Assembly: GCF_003258515.1 (NCBI RefSeq)
Contig: NZ_QGEH01000001.1
Coordinates: 1,860,001 to 1,924,000, forward strand
Length of the DNA: 64,000 nucleotides
Source of the DNA: Marinobacter bohaiensis
Lineage (GTDB): Bacteria; Pseudomonadota; Gammaproteobacteria; Pseudomonadales; Oleiphilaceae
Direction: 5' to 3'
Below the pieces are notes generated by a model that had not been told where the DNA came from, searched no databases, and worked only from the letters and a program-made list of their open reading frames with translations. Of the stretch, positions 39,061 to 48,853 are shown one piece after another. The first letter of the stretch is position 1. Every line of letters begins with the position of its first letter. Both the position numbers and the translations under genes were made by a program.

Positions 39061-40551
39061 CTACAGCGGCGACTCGTCACGATTCCGCGATATCTGGGCC
39101 AGGCGCTGACTGATGATTTCGTGGGTTGGCGTGCCCGGGGACGCTTTCTCCCGGGCTTCACGCAATTGTCGCACTGCTGCCTCGCGGTCCCCCATCAACA
39201 GGTAGAATTCCGCCCGTGCCCGATGCACGCCGATGATATTCCGGGCCTGTCCTTCCGCGTCTGACAGCTTCTGCCACAGCCCGGCATTGTCGGGATACTG
39301 CTTGGTCAGCTCCCGGTAGATTTCCGCCGCCTCGGCGGCGTGATCGGCCTGGTACTGAACGGCCGCGAGCTGATACAGGATGGGGTAGTTGCCCGGGTTG
39401 CGTTGCCGGGCGTCCTGCATCAGGGTGATGGCGTCATCCAGCTTGCCGGCACGCATCATGGTATCGGCCAGAGTAACCTGGAAGGTTATGCGGCCCGGAT
39501 GCTCCTCCAGCAGTGTGCGCAGGATGGTTTCAGCCTGCTTCGTATCGCCGGCGCCGAGATAGGCGACGGCGAGCCCATACTGTACGGCGGCGTCCGGCAG
39601 CTCGCTGCTTCCGTCGCGGTAGGTCTGGAAGATCTCGACCGCTTTCTCCGGCGATTGCGCGTAGTGGACCAGCAGTCGTGCCCGCACCAGGTGGTATTCC
39701 AGGGAGTCCTGGTAGTTGCGGTCCGGGAACTGATTGGCTCGGTTACGGGAGTCGGAGATACGGCTCCGGGTCAGGGGGTGAGTCGAGAGGTATTCGGGGA
39801 TTGCGTTTCCCTGGATGCGACTCTGGCGCATCATGATCTCGAACATTTCCGGCATGCCGTGGGGATCAAGGCCGGCATCCTCCATGATGTCCAGGCCCAC
39901 GCGGTCGGCCTCCTGCTCATTGGAGCGGCTGTACTGGAGCATGTTCTGCACGGCCATGGCCTGGGTGCCGGCGACCGTGGCAATGCCCACGTCCGACTGG
40001 GTGGCGGCGGACAGGATGATCCCGGCCAGCATGCCGGCGATGGTCAGCGGCGTCATGTTCTCCTGCTGTTCAAGCTGGCGGGCATAGTGACGCTGAGCCA
40101 GGTGGGCCAGTTCGTGGGCCATGACCGCGGCGAACTGCTGTTCGGTGCGGGCATTGAGAAAGAGGCCGCCGTTGACCCCGATGACGCCACCGGGCACGGC
40201 AAAGGCATTGATCGCGGGGCTGTCAATCACCACCATGCGCAGGTCGCGGTTCTGCAAGGGCGCGTAGGGGACCAGTCGGTAAACGATGCTCGACAGGTAG
40301 TCGAGGGTGATCGGATCGCCGATTTGCCGTGTCGAGCGGCGCAGTGAGCGCAGGACCTGTTCGCCGATGGCCGCTTCCTTCTGCTCCGAGATCAGCCCGC
40401 CGCCGACGCCGCCCAACGAGGGCAGGGTGTTGTCTTCCGCGTGCGCAGGCACACTGGTGGCCAGTCCGAGCAGGATGGCGGCGGTCAGCCCCTTGAGTCG
40501 AGGGTGCATACAACGAGGCTGTCGAAAACGGTTGACTGCAGTGTGAAACAT
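39061..40551 (-). CDS. bepA: BepA-type periplasmic M48 metalloprotease with TPR domain
   Basis: BepA assists and degrades stalled substrates of the BAM complex such as LptD. From the ATG at 40551 the protein has 496 residues. An ATG at 40509 (482 residues) also gives a full signal peptide (LTAAILLGLATSVPAHA|ED). The zinc motif is HELAH in VMAHELAHLAQRHYARQ, with the third ligand in SNEQEADRVGLDIM. About eight TPR-like helices follow after residue 290. It is a different protein from the M48 lipoprotein at 1.3-2.6 kb. It diverges from tusA. Confidence 0.93.
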   Translation of the reverse strand: MFHTAVNRFRQPRCMHPRLKGLTAAILLGLATSVPAHAEDNTLPSLGGVGGGLISEQKEAAIGEQVLRSLRRSTRQIGDPITLDYLSSIVYRLVPYAPLQNRDLRMVVIDSPAINAFAVPGGVIGVNGGLFLNARTEQQFAAVMAHELAHLAQRHYARQLEQQENMTPLTIAGMLAGIILSAATQSDVGIATVAGTQAMAVQNMLQYSRSNEQEADRVGLDIMEDAGLDPHGMPEMFEIMMRQSRIQGNAIPEYLSTHPLTRSRISDSRNRANQFPDRNYQDSLEYHLVRARLLVHYAQSPEKAVEIFQTYRDGSSELPDAAVQYGLAVAYLGAGDTKQAETILRTLLEEHPGRITFQVTLADTMMRAGKLDDAITLMQDARQRNPGNYPILYQLAAVQYQADHAAEAAEIYRELTKQYPDNAGLWQKLSDAEGQARNIIGVHRARAEFYLLMGDREAAVRQLREAREKASPGTPTHEIISQRLAQISRNRDESPL

Positions 40552-40626
40552 GGCAGGCCTGATATACTCCCGAATGCTTGGGGATCGGGACACTTGCAGT
40601 GTAACCCATCCCGAACAGCGTGGATC

Positions 40627-40887
40627 ATGACAGATTTACAAGACATTGAAACCATGACAGATCATTTACTTGATACCAGCGGGCTTCGGTGCCCGATGCC
40701 GCTGCTCAAGACCAAGCTCCAGCTCAATGCCATGCAGCCGGGCGACCGGCTCGAAGTCATCTCTACAGACCCTGGATCGGCCCGGGATATCCCGTCTTTC
40801 CTGAAATTGACGTCACATGCGCTGGAAAAATCAGAGGAAAACGAGGGGGTCTTTCGTTTTCTGATACGCTGTGGCCAATCGCAGTAG
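40627..40887 (+). CDS. TusA/SirA family sulfur-carrier protein
   Basis: This 86-residue protein has the family core LDTSGLRCPMPLLKTKLQL, with the conserved Cys-Pro that carries persulfide. It may deliver sulfur for tRNA thiolation or cofactor synthesis. A downstream ATG at 40654 is an alternative start, and the sequence CATGACAGAT occurs at both candidate starts as a small direct repeat. It lies 12 bp before an AI-2E permease gene. Which TusA subgroup it belongs to is not certain. Confidence 0.85.
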   Translation: MTDLQDIETMTDHLLDTSGLRCPMPLLKTKLQLNAMQPGDRLEVISTDPGSARDIPSFLKLTSHALEKSEENEGVFRFLIRCGQSQ

Positions 40888-40899
40888 ACGGAGTCGTTA

Positions 40900-41985
40900 A
40901 TGGTCAAAATTCTTAGGGGGCTTGCCCACAAATATTTCTCGGATGATGAAGCCGTCATCCTGTTTCTGCTGCTGGTAATCGGCACCCTCGGTGTCATCTG
41001 GCTGGGCAATATCCTCGCTCCCGTCATCGCCTCCGTCATCATTGCCTTCATCCTGCAGGGGTTGGTCACCAAGCTGACGGATCGGGGTGTGCCCACCATG
41101 GCGGCGGTGCTTGTGGTCTATCTGCTGTTCCTGGGTGTCCTGGTGGGTTTCCTGCTGGGCATGCTGCCGCTGATCTGGATCCAGCTGACGTCCCTGGCCG
41201 GTGAAGCCCCGCGGATTTTCCGGGAAATGCAGACCTACCTGGAGCTGCTGCCCCAGGAATACCCGCACCTGATCTCGATGGATTCGATCAACAGCCTGTA
41301 CCAGCAGGTGACCAGCGAAGTGGCGAACTTCACCCAGTGGCTGGTGTCCTTCTCGCTGGCCAGCATTCCCGACGTGATGGCGTTGCTGATCTACCTGGTG
41401 CTGTTGCCGATTCTGGTGTTCTTCTTCCTGAAGGACCGCGACCTGCTGATCAACGCCATTGCCTCCACGCTGCCTCAGCAGCGTCCGATGATGCGTCGCA
41501 TCTGGCACGAAGTGAACGAGCAGTGTGCCAACTATGTGCGGGGCAAGGCGGTGGAAATCGTCATCGTGGGTGGCGTGACCTTCATCGCCTTCCGGCTGCT
41601 TGGTCTGCCGTACGCGGCACTGCTGTCGCTTCTGGTCGGGCTGTCGGTGGTGATTCCCTACATCGGCGCGGCGGTGGTCACCGTACCGGTGGCCATGATC
41701 GGCCTGTTTGCCTTCGGCTGGAGCAGTGATTTCATCTGGCTGATGGTGATTTACGGCGTGATTCAGGCGATCGACGGCAATGTGCTGGTGCCGTTGCTGT
41801 TCTCGGAGGTGAACAACCTGCACCCGGTGGTGATCATCATTGCGGTGCTGTTCTTTGGCGGGATCTGGGGCCTGTGGGGCGTGTTCTTCGCGATTCCGCT
41901 GGCGACCATGCTCAAGGCGGTTTTTGCGGCCTGGCCGGTGCACTATTCGCTGCCACCCCAGGATCAGGACAAGAACGCCGCCTGA
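40900..41985 (+). CDS. AI-2E family transporter (PerM-like)
   Basis: This 361-residue polytopic membrane protein has about eight hydrophobic segments. The family pattern of an N-terminal helix pair (LFLLLVIGTLGVIWLGNILA) is followed by a long periplasmic or cytosolic loop and a C-terminal bundle containing GLPYAALLSLLVGLSVVIPY and GGIWGLWGVFFAIPLA. Members export signals, protons or other small solutes, and the substrate is unknown. It probably forms an operon with the tusA-like gene and converges on bcp. Confidence 0.9.
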   Translation: MVKILRGLAHKYFSDDEAVILFLLLVIGTLGVIWLGNILAPVIASVIIAFILQGLVTKLTDRGVPTMAAVLVVYLLFLGVLVGFLLGMLPLIWIQLTSLAGEAPRIFREMQTYLELLPQEYPHLISMDSINSLYQQVTSEVANFTQWLVSFSLASIPDVMALLIYLVLLPILVFFFLKDRDLLINAIASTLPQQRPMMRRIWHEVNEQCANYVRGKAVEIVIVGGVTFIAFRLLGLPYAALLSLLVGLSVVIPYIGAAVVTVPVAMIGLFAFGWSSDFIWLMVIYGVIQAIDGNVLVPLLFSEVNNLHPVVIIIAVLFFGGIWGLWGVFFAIPLATMLKAVFAAWPVHYSLPPQDQDKNAA

Positions 41986-41992
41986 GGCCTGA

Positions 41993-42017
41993 ACGACCGG
42001 CCATGTGCGCCGGTCGT
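41993..42017. terminator. Hairpin between AI-2E gene and bcp
   Basis: ACGACCGGC (41993-42001) and GCCGGTCGT (42009-42017) form a perfect 9-bp stem with a 7-nt loop between convergent genes. T-runs are absent, so termination is likely but not classical. Confidence 0.5.
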
Positions 42018-42046
42018 CCGGTTACCGCCGGGGCGGCTGTTGGGGG

Positions 42047-42517
42047 TTACAGCGCCTTGGCGGCGTCCAGAACCTCATCCACGTGGTCCTTGACCTTCAC
42101 CTTGCGCCATTCCTGACGCAGCACGCCTTCCTTGTCGATCAGGAAGGTGCTGCGCTCGACGCCCAGGCTTTCCCGGCCGTACATTTTCTTGAGCTTGATC
42201 ACATCGAACAGCTGGCAGACCGCCTCGTCCTTGTCGGACAGCAGCTCGAACGGGAACGACTGCTTGGCCTTGAAGTTTTCGTGGGATTTGATGCCGTCCC
42301 GGGAGACGCCCAGGATCACAGTGTCGGCGGCGGCAAAGTCATCGTGACGGTCGCGAAAATCCTGGCCCTCGGTGGTGCAGCCCGGCGTGCTGTCCTTGGG
42401 GTAGAAGTAGATCACGACATTCTTCTTGCCACGGAAGTCCGACAGGCTGATTTCCTGGTCACCGGTGGCCAACGCCTTGAAATCCGGCACTGGCTGGTTC
42501 AATTCTACGCTGCTCAT
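42047..42517 (-). CDS. bcp: Peroxiredoxin of the BCP/PrxQ type
   Basis: This thioredoxin-dependent peroxidase has 156 residues from the ATG at 42517, preceded by AAAGGAGAT. A longer frame upstream is not family-like. The peroxidatic cysteine is C47 in [16 protein letters not shown]. The second cysteine found five residues later in E. coli BCP is missing here (Gln). Another Cys, C101 in [13 protein letters not shown], is present but its role is unclear. The enzyme may act as a 1-Cys type or use C101. It diverges from dapA. Confidence 0.93.
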   Translation of the reverse strand: MSSVELNQPVPDFKALATGDQEISLSDFRGKKNVVIYFYPKDSTPGCTTEGQDFRDRHDDFAAADTVILGVSRDGIKSHENFKAKQSFPFELLSDKDEAVCQLFDVIKLKKMYGRESLGVERSTFLIDKEGVLRQEWRKVKVKDHVDEVLDAAKAL

Positions 42518-42647
42518 TTCATCTCCTTTCTCTTTTTCAGAGGCTCCCAAGCCTATTCGACCAAAAGTCGGTAAAGCGGTCATACAGAATGGTTGTTTCG
42601 GTTGTCAGCCGCAATTACCATTACCGTTTTACGCGAACGGAGTCATT

Positions 42648-43523
42648 ATGATCACTGGTAGCCTCGTCGCCCTGGTCACCCCCATGCACCCCGATGGCGA
42701 AGTCCATTGGGAACAGTTGGATCGCGTGGTTGATTTCCACCTGGAGAACGGAACCCACGGCATTGTCGCCGTCGGCACTACCGGTGAATCGTCCACTCTC
42801 GATCCCGATGAGCATTGTCGTGTTATCGGGCACATTATCAAGCGTGTAAATGGTCGTATTCCGGTGATTGCCGGCACAGGTGGCAACTCGACGCGCGAGG
42901 CCATCGAGTTGACCACCGAAGCCCACAAGCTGGGCGCCGATGCCTGCCTGCTGGTGGTGCCGTACTACAACAAGCCTACCCAGGAAGGCCTGTATCGCCA
43001 CTTCCGTACCATCGCTGAAGCCGTTCCGGTCGACCAGATCCTCTACAACGTGCCGGGGCGTACCGCCTGCGACATGATGAATGAGACGGTTGAGCGCCTG
43101 GCGGATATTCCCAACATCATCGGCATCAAGGACGCCACCGGCAATATTCCGCGGGGCGAGGAACTTGTGCGTCGGATCGAAGGTCGTATGGTCGTTTACT
43201 CCGGCGATGACGCCACCGCCGCGGATCTGATGCTGTGTGGCGGCAAGGGCAACATCTCCGTGACGGCCAACGTCGCTCCCCGCGGCATGGCGGATCTGTG
43301 CGAGGCGGCCATTGCCGGCGACCGGGAAAAGGTCGAGTCCATCAACGAGAAGCTGATGCCGCTGCATCGCAAGCTTTTCCTCGAGGCCAATCCGATCCCT
43401 GTCAAATGGGCCCTGTATCGCATGGGCATGATCGATGAAGGCATTCGCCTGCCGCTGACGCCGCTTGACCCCAAATTCCATGGGGAAGTCGAGGAGGCGC
43501 TGACAAGCGCAGGCGTCCTTTGA
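42648..43523 (+). CDS. dapA: 4-hydroxy-tetrahydrodipicolinate synthase
   Basis: This enzyme condenses pyruvate and aspartate semialdehyde in lysine and diaminopimelate synthesis. It has 291 residues from the ATG at 42648. Motifs include [43 protein letters not shown], and the Schiff-base lysine in [11 protein letters not shown]. The tyrosine in [13 protein letters not shown] is also conserved. bamC follows 53 bp downstream, the usual dapA-bamC (nlpB) pair. Confidence 0.97.
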   Translation: MITGSLVALVTPMHPDGEVHWEQLDRVVDFHLENGTHGIVAVGTTGESSTLDPDEHCRVIGHIIKRVNGRIPVIAGTGGNSTREAIELTTEAHKLGADACLLVVPYYNKPTQEGLYRHFRTIAEAVPVDQILYNVPGRTACDMMNETVERLADIPNIIGIKDATGNIPRGEELVRRIEGRMVVYSGDDATAADLMLCGGKGNISVTANVAPRGMADLCEAAIAGDREKVESINEKLMPLHRKLFLEANPIPVKWALYRMGMIDEGIRLPLTPLDPKFHGEVEEALTSAGVL

Positions 43524-43576
43524 ACCCAACCAAACAGAGGGGGACGGTCGTCGAATGGCCGTCCCGGAGTCGTTTG

Positions 43577-44632
43577 ATGTTTGCAGAACCCGGACGTGCC
43601 CGCCTGCTGGCGGGCGCTTTGATGCTGGGCCTGGTCTCGGGCTGCAGCCTGATCAAGGACCGCTCTGAAGAATACCGTGATGCGCCTGCCGGCAAGTCGG
43701 TCAAAGTGCCCGACTGGCAGAACAGCGGGCGCATCCAGCCCGCGTACCCCGTTCCCGAGGCCCAGGCCGGTGATACCGTCCTGACAGGCTCCTTCGATGT
43801 GCCCAATCCACCGGACATGACCGCCGAGATCCTCGATGAAAACTACGTCATCGAAGAGCTCAACGGCCAGATCTGGCTGCTGGTCAACGAGGTGCCCGGC
43901 CGGGTCTGGCCCATGGTGTCGTCCTACCTGACCGAGCGAGGCCTGGGCGTGTACCGCGAGAATCCCCAGATCGGCCTGCTGCAGTCCGATGTGGCGGACT
44001 ACAGCCAACAGGCGCGGGCGCTGCTGAGTATCACCGGAGAGGGCAGCGACGACCTGACGATCGTCCAGTCGCGCATCTCGCCGGGCGTGCGCCGCAAGAC
44101 CACTGAAATCCAGTTCCGCCTGCGTGAAGTGGATCAGCGGCCCGACGGTCTCATGCAATGGCCTTCGGAAACCTCGGTGGCGGAACGTGAGAAGACGTTG
44201 CTGGCGGATCTCGGCGATTTCCTCAAACAGCGTGAAGACACCAAGTCCTACTCCCGTGCCGCGCTGAACATCCCCAACAAACCCAAGGTCAAGATGGTGG
44301 CCGGGCAGAGCAACGATCCGCGCGTGGAGATGGAGCTGAGCGTCGACCGGGCCTGGTCGGAAGTGAACCGGGCCCTGTCCGAGGCCGACATTCCCATTGT
44401 CGATATCGACCGCAGCGCCGGTCAGTTCTACGTCGACTTCCGCACTGACGAGGAGCGGGAACCGGGCTGGTTCGACTGGTTTGCGGATCCGGCGAAACCG
44501 GAGTACACCTACCTCGTGAGCATTCGCGAAGAGGATGGCGTGGTCAATCTCAGAACCCGCGCCGCGCCGGATTACGAGGGTGACAACCGTTCCCCGCAGC
44601 TGCTGTCGACGCTGTTCGAGCATCTTTACTGA
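43577..44632 (+). CDS. bamC: Outer-membrane assembly lipoprotein BamC
   Basis: BamC is an accessory lipoprotein of the BAM complex. It has 351 residues from the ATG at 43577, 7 nt after CGGAG. The lipobox is LVSGC. An unstructured N-terminal part follows, with PAGKSVKVPDWQ corresponding to the BamD-binding stretch. Two helix-grip domains contain GQIWLLVNEVPGRVWPMV and MELSVDRAWSEVNRAL. It is downstream of dapA and ends at a hairpin terminator. A TTG at 43520 is a less likely start. Confidence 0.92.
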   Translation: MFAEPGRARLLAGALMLGLVSGCSLIKDRSEEYRDAPAGKSVKVPDWQNSGRIQPAYPVPEAQAGDTVLTGSFDVPNPPDMTAEILDENYVIEELNGQIWLLVNEVPGRVWPMVSSYLTERGLGVYRENPQIGLLQSDVADYSQQARALLSITGEGSDDLTIVQSRISPGVRRKTTEIQFRLREVDQRPDGLMQWPSETSVAEREKTLLADLGDFLKQREDTKSYSRAALNIPNKPKVKMVAGQSNDPRVEMELSVDRAWSEVNRALSEADIPIVDIDRSAGQFYVDFRTDEEREPGWFDWFADPAKPEYTYLVSIREEDGVVNLRTRAAPDYEGDNRSPQLLSTLFEHLY

Positions 44633-44668
44633 TGACGTGCTGTACTGACTAAGACGCTGCACTGATCA

Positions 44669-44699
44669 GGCACCGTTGCTGACAGGCCGGTGCCGTTTT
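44669..44699 (+). terminator. Probable terminator after bamC
   Basis: GGCACCG (44669-44675) and CGGTGCC (44688-44694) form a 7-bp stem with a 12-nt loop followed by GTTTTC. It lies 36 bp after the bamC stop. Confidence 0.55.
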
Positions 44700-44801
44700 C
44701 GATCCGCGGAGCCTCCTTCCCGTTGGGGGCCGCGGGTCCAGGCCAGATTATTCACAGATTGAGGCGGCCCGCTTGGCCGTCGAGCATACCGGAGAAGCAA
44801 G

Positions 44802-45515
44802 ATGGAAAAGCGCGAAGCGCTCTATTCAGGTAAAGCCAAATCGGTTTACACCACCGACGATCCCGATCGCTTCGTACTGCTCTTTCGCGACGATACCTCC
44901 GCCTTCGATGGCGAGAAGAAAGAGCAACTGGCCCGCAAGGGTATGGTCAATAACCGCTTCAACGCCTTCATTATGGAGAAGCTGGAAGCGGCCGGCATCC
45001 CGACGCATTTCGAGAAGCTGCTGTCTCCGGTGGAATCGCTGGTCAAGAAGCTGGACATGATCCCGGTGGAGTGCGTCGTGCGTAATTATTCCGCCGGTAG
45101 TCTGTGTCGCCGTCTGGGCGTTGAAGAGGGTCAGGAGCTGCAGCCGCCGACCTTCGAGCTGTTCCTCAAGAACGACGAGATGCACGACCCCATGATCAAC
45201 GAGTCCCTGGCCGAAACCTTCGGCTGGGCGGCTGCGGACGACCTGGCGGAAATGAAGGCGCTGACCTACAAGGTTAACGACGTCCTGAAGAAGCTGTTCG
45301 ACGACGCCGGCATGCTGCTGGTGGACTACAAGCTCGAGTTTGGTCGGGCCGACGGACAGATTGTGCTGGGCGATGAGTTCAGCCCGGACGGTTGCCGGAT
45401 CTGGGACAAGGAAACGCGCAAGAAAATGGACAAGGACCGGTTCCGCCAGGGGCTGGGCGATGTCATCGAAACCTACGAAGAAGTCGGTGGGCGACTGGGC
45501 ATCCAGTTCGACTGA
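44802..45515 (+). CDS. purC: Phosphoribosylaminoimidazole-succinocarboxamide synthase
   Basis: SAICAR synthase ligates aspartate to CAIR in purine synthesis, using ATP. It has 237 residues, the family length. Motifs include [47 protein letters not shown] and [14 protein letters not shown]. It stands between bamC and an outer-membrane barrel gene, with its own upstream region of about 100 bp after the bamC terminator. A GC-rich hairpin (around 44700-44737) lies in that region. Confidence 0.97.
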   Translation: MEKREALYSGKAKSVYTTDDPDRFVLLFRDDTSAFDGEKKEQLARKGMVNNRFNAFIMEKLEAAGIPTHFEKLLSPVESLVKKLDMIPVECVVRNYSAGSLCRRLGVEEGQELQPPTFELFLKNDEMHDPMINESLAETFGWAAADDLAEMKALTYKVNDVLKKLFDDAGMLLVDYKLEFGRADGQIVLGDEFSPDGCRIWDKETRKKMDKDRFRQGLGDVIETYEEVGGRLGIQFD

Positions 45516-45567
45516 GCCTGATTCCGCCCCAACCATGGACAAGAAACAGGACAATAAAGGGTAAGAC

Positions 45568-46302
45568 ATGCGTAAGTTTGCTTTTGCACTACTCGGCGGT
45601 ATGACCTGCTTCAGCTCCGCCGCCCTGGCCGATGTGGTGGGCCTGGGCGCGAACGTCAGTTACTGGGATTCGGACCTGACCGGTACCGCCAGTCAGGGCA
45701 ACGACACGGTCGATGTGGACGACGACCTGAATCTGGACAGCGACGACAACGTCAACCTGACGGCCATCCTGGAGCACCCGGTGCCGCTGCTGCCGAACGT
45801 ACGCCTGAACTACACCTCGATCGAGCAGAGTGGTCGTGGGCGGCTGTCCACCAACTACAACGGTATTATCGTTGGTAGCGAGGTTCGGTCTGAACTGGAT
45901 CTGGACCAGGTGGATCTGACGCTCTACTACGAGCTGCTCGACAACTGGGTGAACCTGGATGGCGGTCTGACGGTGCGTAACCTGGACGGTAAGCTCACCG
46001 TTCGCGATACCACCAACACAGCCAATGTCAGCGAAACCGAGGTGGACGCCGTGATCCCGATGCTCTATGCCGCGGCGCGGTTCGACCTGCCGCTGACCGG
46101 CTTGTCCGTCGGTGTGGAAGGCAGCGGCATCGCCTACGGCGGCGACTCCATCCTCGATGGCTCGGCCTATGGCCAGTACGATTTGTCCGTCCTGCGTTTG
46201 CGGGCGGGTTACCGTGAATACAGCATCGACTACGAAGACGGCGACGATGCCCTGGACGTCGAAATCGGCGGACCCTTCATCAGCGCCGGCCTCGACTTCT
46301 GA
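45568..46302 (+). CDS. Small outer-membrane beta-barrel protein (TIGR04219-like)
   Basis: This 244-residue protein has a signal peptide ending AALA|DV and alternating hydrophobic strands throughout. It ends in ISAGLDF with a C-terminal Phe, the outer-membrane barrel signal. Acidic loops (DTVDVDDDLNLDSDDN) suit a marine bacterium or calcium binding. The pattern resembles the TIGR04219 outer-membrane family of unknown function. It lies 52 bp after purC and ends in a strong terminator. Confidence 0.8.
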   Translation: MRKFAFALLGGMTCFSSAALADVVGLGANVSYWDSDLTGTASQGNDTVDVDDDLNLDSDDNVNLTAILEHPVPLLPNVRLNYTSIEQSGRGRLSTNYNGIIVGSEVRSELDLDQVDLTLYYELLDNWVNLDGGLTVRNLDGKLTVRDTTNTANVSETEVDAVIPMLYAAARFDLPLTGLSVGVEGSGIAYGGDSILDGSAYGQYDLSVLRLRAGYREYSIDYEDGDDALDVEIGGPFISAGLDF

Positions 46303-46335
46303 TCGATCGTTCGCCTTATTCGAGCGAGACATTAC

Positions 46336-46362
46336 AAGAGCGCCATCTGGCGCTCTTTTTTT
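46336..46362 (+). terminator. Rho-independent terminator after the barrel gene
   Basis: Stem AAGAGCGCC (46336-46344) / GGCGCTCTT (46349-46357) with a 4-nt loop and a run of T residues. Confidence 0.93.
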
Positions 46363-46500
46363 ATGTCCGACGATAGAATAGGCTTCTATCGAAAGAGCGT
46401 CGCGAAAACGCTCAGCGCTCGCAGGGCCGGGATCGCCGGGCGGTCCTGTCCACGCGCACCGACACATCCTTGATTTCCAAACGCATATAGGGAGATTGCC

Positions 46501-47508
46501 TTGAAGATTCTGGTTACCGGAACGGCGGGATTTATCGGGTCCCATCTGGCTCATCGTCTGTTGGAGCGCGGCGACGAAGTCATTGGGGTTGATAACGTCA
46601 ACGATTACTACGACGTCAGCCTGAAAGAGGCGCGCCTGGCCCGACTGACCCCGGAACCGGGCTTCACCGAGATTCGCAAGGACGTCGCCGACCGTGAGGC
46701 TATGGACGCCGTATTCCGGGAACATCAGCCGGAACGCGTGGTTCACCTGGCCGCCCAGGCCGGCGTGCGCTACTCGCTGGAAAATCCACACGCCTACGTC
46801 GATGCCAACCTGGTGGGGTTCATGAACATCCTCGAGGGCTGTCGTCACAATGACGTCAAACACCTGGTCTACGCCTCCAGCAGCTCCGTCTACGGCGCCA
46901 ACGAGACCATGCCGTTCTCGGTGCACGACAACGTCGACCACCCACTCAGCCTGTACGCAGCGTCCAAGAAAGCCAACGAGCTGATGGCGCACACCTACAG
47001 CCACCTCTATCGTCTGCCGACCACCGGGCTGCGCTTCTTCACCGTCTATGGCCCCTGGGGCCGGCCGGATATGGCACTGTTCATCTTTACCCGCAAAATC
47101 CTGGCGGGAGAGCCGATCGACGTGTTCAACCACGGTCACCACAAACGCGATTTCACCTACATTGACGACATTGTCGAAGGTGTGGTGCGCACGCTGGACA
47201 ATGTGGTGGAACCGAATGCCGAGTGGAGTGGCGAAACCCCCGATCCGGGCACCAGTAATGCGCCGTATCGTCTGTACAATATCGGCAGCAACAACCCGGT
47301 GGAGCTGAGCCGTTTCATCGAGATCATCGAGGAGCGGATCGGTCGTAAGGCCGAGAAAAACCTGCTGCCCATGCAACCCGGGGACGTACCGGCCACCTAC
47401 GCCGACGTGGACGCCCTGATCGACGACGTGGGTTATCGTCCGTCGACTTCGGTGGAAGAGGGGATTGCCCGTTTTGTAGACTGGTATCGGGACTTCTATC
47501 AGGTGTGA
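46501..47508 (+). CDS. NAD-dependent epimerase, probable UDP-glucuronate 4-epimerase
   Basis: This 335-residue extended SDR starts at TTG 46501 behind GGGAGA. It begins [20 protein letters not shown]. Catalytic residues lie in [11 protein letters not shown] and [15 protein letters not shown]. The sequence around [19 protein letters not shown] is characteristic of UDP-glucuronate epimerases (GAE/LpsL type). It would turn UDP-glucuronate from Ugd into UDP-galacturonate for surface polysaccharide. It is a single gene. A related sugar-nucleotide epimerase cannot be excluded. Confidence 0.88.
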   Translation: MKILVTGTAGFIGSHLAHRLLERGDEVIGVDNVNDYYDVSLKEARLARLTPEPGFTEIRKDVADREAMDAVFREHQPERVVHLAAQAGVRYSLENPHAYVDANLVGFMNILEGCRHNDVKHLVYASSSSVYGANETMPFSVHDNVDHPLSLYAASKKANELMAHTYSHLYRLPTTGLRFFTVYGPWGRPDMALFIFTRKILAGEPIDVFNHGHHKRDFTYIDDIVEGVVRTLDNVVEPNAEWSGETPDPGTSNAPYRLYNIGSNNPVELSRFIEIIEERIGRKAEKNLLPMQPGDVPATYADVDALIDDVGYRPSTSVEEGIARFVDWYRDFYQV

Positions 47509-47551
47509 CGAGCCGGGCCGTCACTTTTTTCATATCCAGGGAAAAAAGCGG

Positions 47552-47580
47552 TTGACCGCCCCGAATCGGATCAGTATAGT
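47552..47580 (+). promoter_or_regulatory. Promoter of tRNA-Val
   Basis: -35 TTGACC (47552-47557), 17-nt spacer and -10 TATAGT (47575-47580), one mismatch each from consensus, 18 bp before the tRNA. Confidence 0.8.
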
Positions 47581-47598
47581 TCGTCCCCGTTGAAGCAC

Positions 47599-47675
<77 letters not shown>

Positions 47676-47687
47676 AGATTCCCGAAT

Positions 47688-47727
47688 AAAGGCAGTGAGT
47701 TACAGCGATGTAGCCACTGCCTTTTTT
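47688..47727 (+). terminator. Rho-independent terminator after tRNA-Val
   Basis: AAAGGCAGTG / CACTGCC with a 17-nt loop and a T-run at 47722-47727. Confidence 0.85.
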
Positions 47728-47818
47728 CGTTGTGTTTCGGAAAGCGCAGGCACGACCGTCGTTGTGAAGGGGCCGCGATGCAGCCCCCAAACCGTTATTC
47801 GGCGAGAGGTGCAGTGCG

Positions 47819-48754
47819 TCACCGCCGCAGCAACAACTTCTTCACCGCTCCCCACCGATTGAACAGCAGCGCCGCAAAGATCAGTGAACAGCCACCCAGC
47901 TGTACCGCGGACATGGTCTCGCCGAACCAGGCCGCGGCGAAGATCGCGACCCACACCGGCTCCAGTACCAGGATCACCACGCCATGGCTGTTGGCGGACA
48001 GGCTCTGGGCGTAGGTCTGCACGAAGAAGCGGCCGGCGGTCCCGATGGTGGCGCTGGCCAGGACCCAGACCCAGAGCATCGGCTGGAAACCGGAGAAGGT
48101 CGGGGCCCAGGGCTCGCGCAACGCGGAGAGGGCAAGGGTCACAAAGCCCACCGTGGTGAGGGCGATGGCGGTGAGTGCCAGTGCCGGCACCCGTTCCTTG
48201 CGTTGCTCCTCGCCCCGGCTGCCGCGGGTCACCCGAGTGTTGGCGGCGCGGGTGTTGAGGGTGAAGTAGAGCGCGAATACCGATGCAGCCAGCACGAAAA
48301 ACACCTGTCCCGCTTCGGGTCTGAAGCCATTACGCAGCGACAGCAGCGCCAGTCCGGCGATGGCTACCGGCAACGCCACCCAGGTGGACAGCGGCTGGAT
48401 TTCGCGGAATACCACCCGGGCAATGATCGGCACGAAAACCACGCCCAGGCTGGTGAGGAAGGCCCCTTCGCCGACGTTGTCGGTCAGGAACAGCCCGGTG
48501 ATCCAGGCGCTCATGGCAAAGCCGAAAACCAGGCCCACGCCGATGGCCCGTCGCAGCTGGTCCGGCGCCAGCCGGCGGATCTGTCCCTGGCCGGCGACCA
48601 GCAGAATGGCGCCGGCGATGAAGAAACGCAGGGACATGAACAGCAACGGCGGCATCAGCTGCACCGCTTCTTTGGAAAACATCCAGCCGATGGCGGCCAG
48701 CAGGGTGACGACGACCATCAGCAGGTCGGCTTTGCGGGATTGCGGAATCATCAT
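47819..48754 (-). CDS. EamA/DMT family transporter
   Basis: This 311-residue protein has about ten membrane helices in two EamA repeats, typical of the drug/metabolite transporter superfamily. The first repeat begins ADLLMVVVTLLAAIGWMFSK and the second is marked by SATIGTAGRFFVQTYAQSLS and VILVLEPVWVAIFAAAWFGE. A basic loop of about 20 residues after NTRAANTRVTRGSRGEEQRK lies in the cytoplasm. The substrate is unknown. It is on the same strand as yceI, 99 bp downstream, so it might be read from the same message. Confidence 0.88.
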   Translation of the reverse strand: MMIPQSRKADLLMVVVTLLAAIGWMFSKEAVQLMPPLLFMSLRFFIAGAILLVAGQGQIRRLAPDQLRRAIGVGLVFGFAMSAWITGLFLTDNVGEGAFLTSLGVVFVPIIARVVFREIQPLSTWVALPVAIAGLALLSLRNGFRPEAGQVFFVLAASVFALYFTLNTRAANTRVTRGSRGEEQRKERVPALALTAIALTTVGFVTLALSALREPWAPTFSGFQPMLWVWVLASATIGTAGRFFVQTYAQSLSANSHGVVILVLEPVWVAIFAAAWFGETMSAVQLGGCSLIFAALLFNRWGAVKKLLLRR

Positions 48755-48853
48755 TCTCGATACGGTCGAAAGCGGGTTGAGAGGCGCCGCAGTGTATCAC
48801 GAGAATGTTAGGAAGCGAACATAATGCAGCCGCACCCGACGGGCTGTCACCGC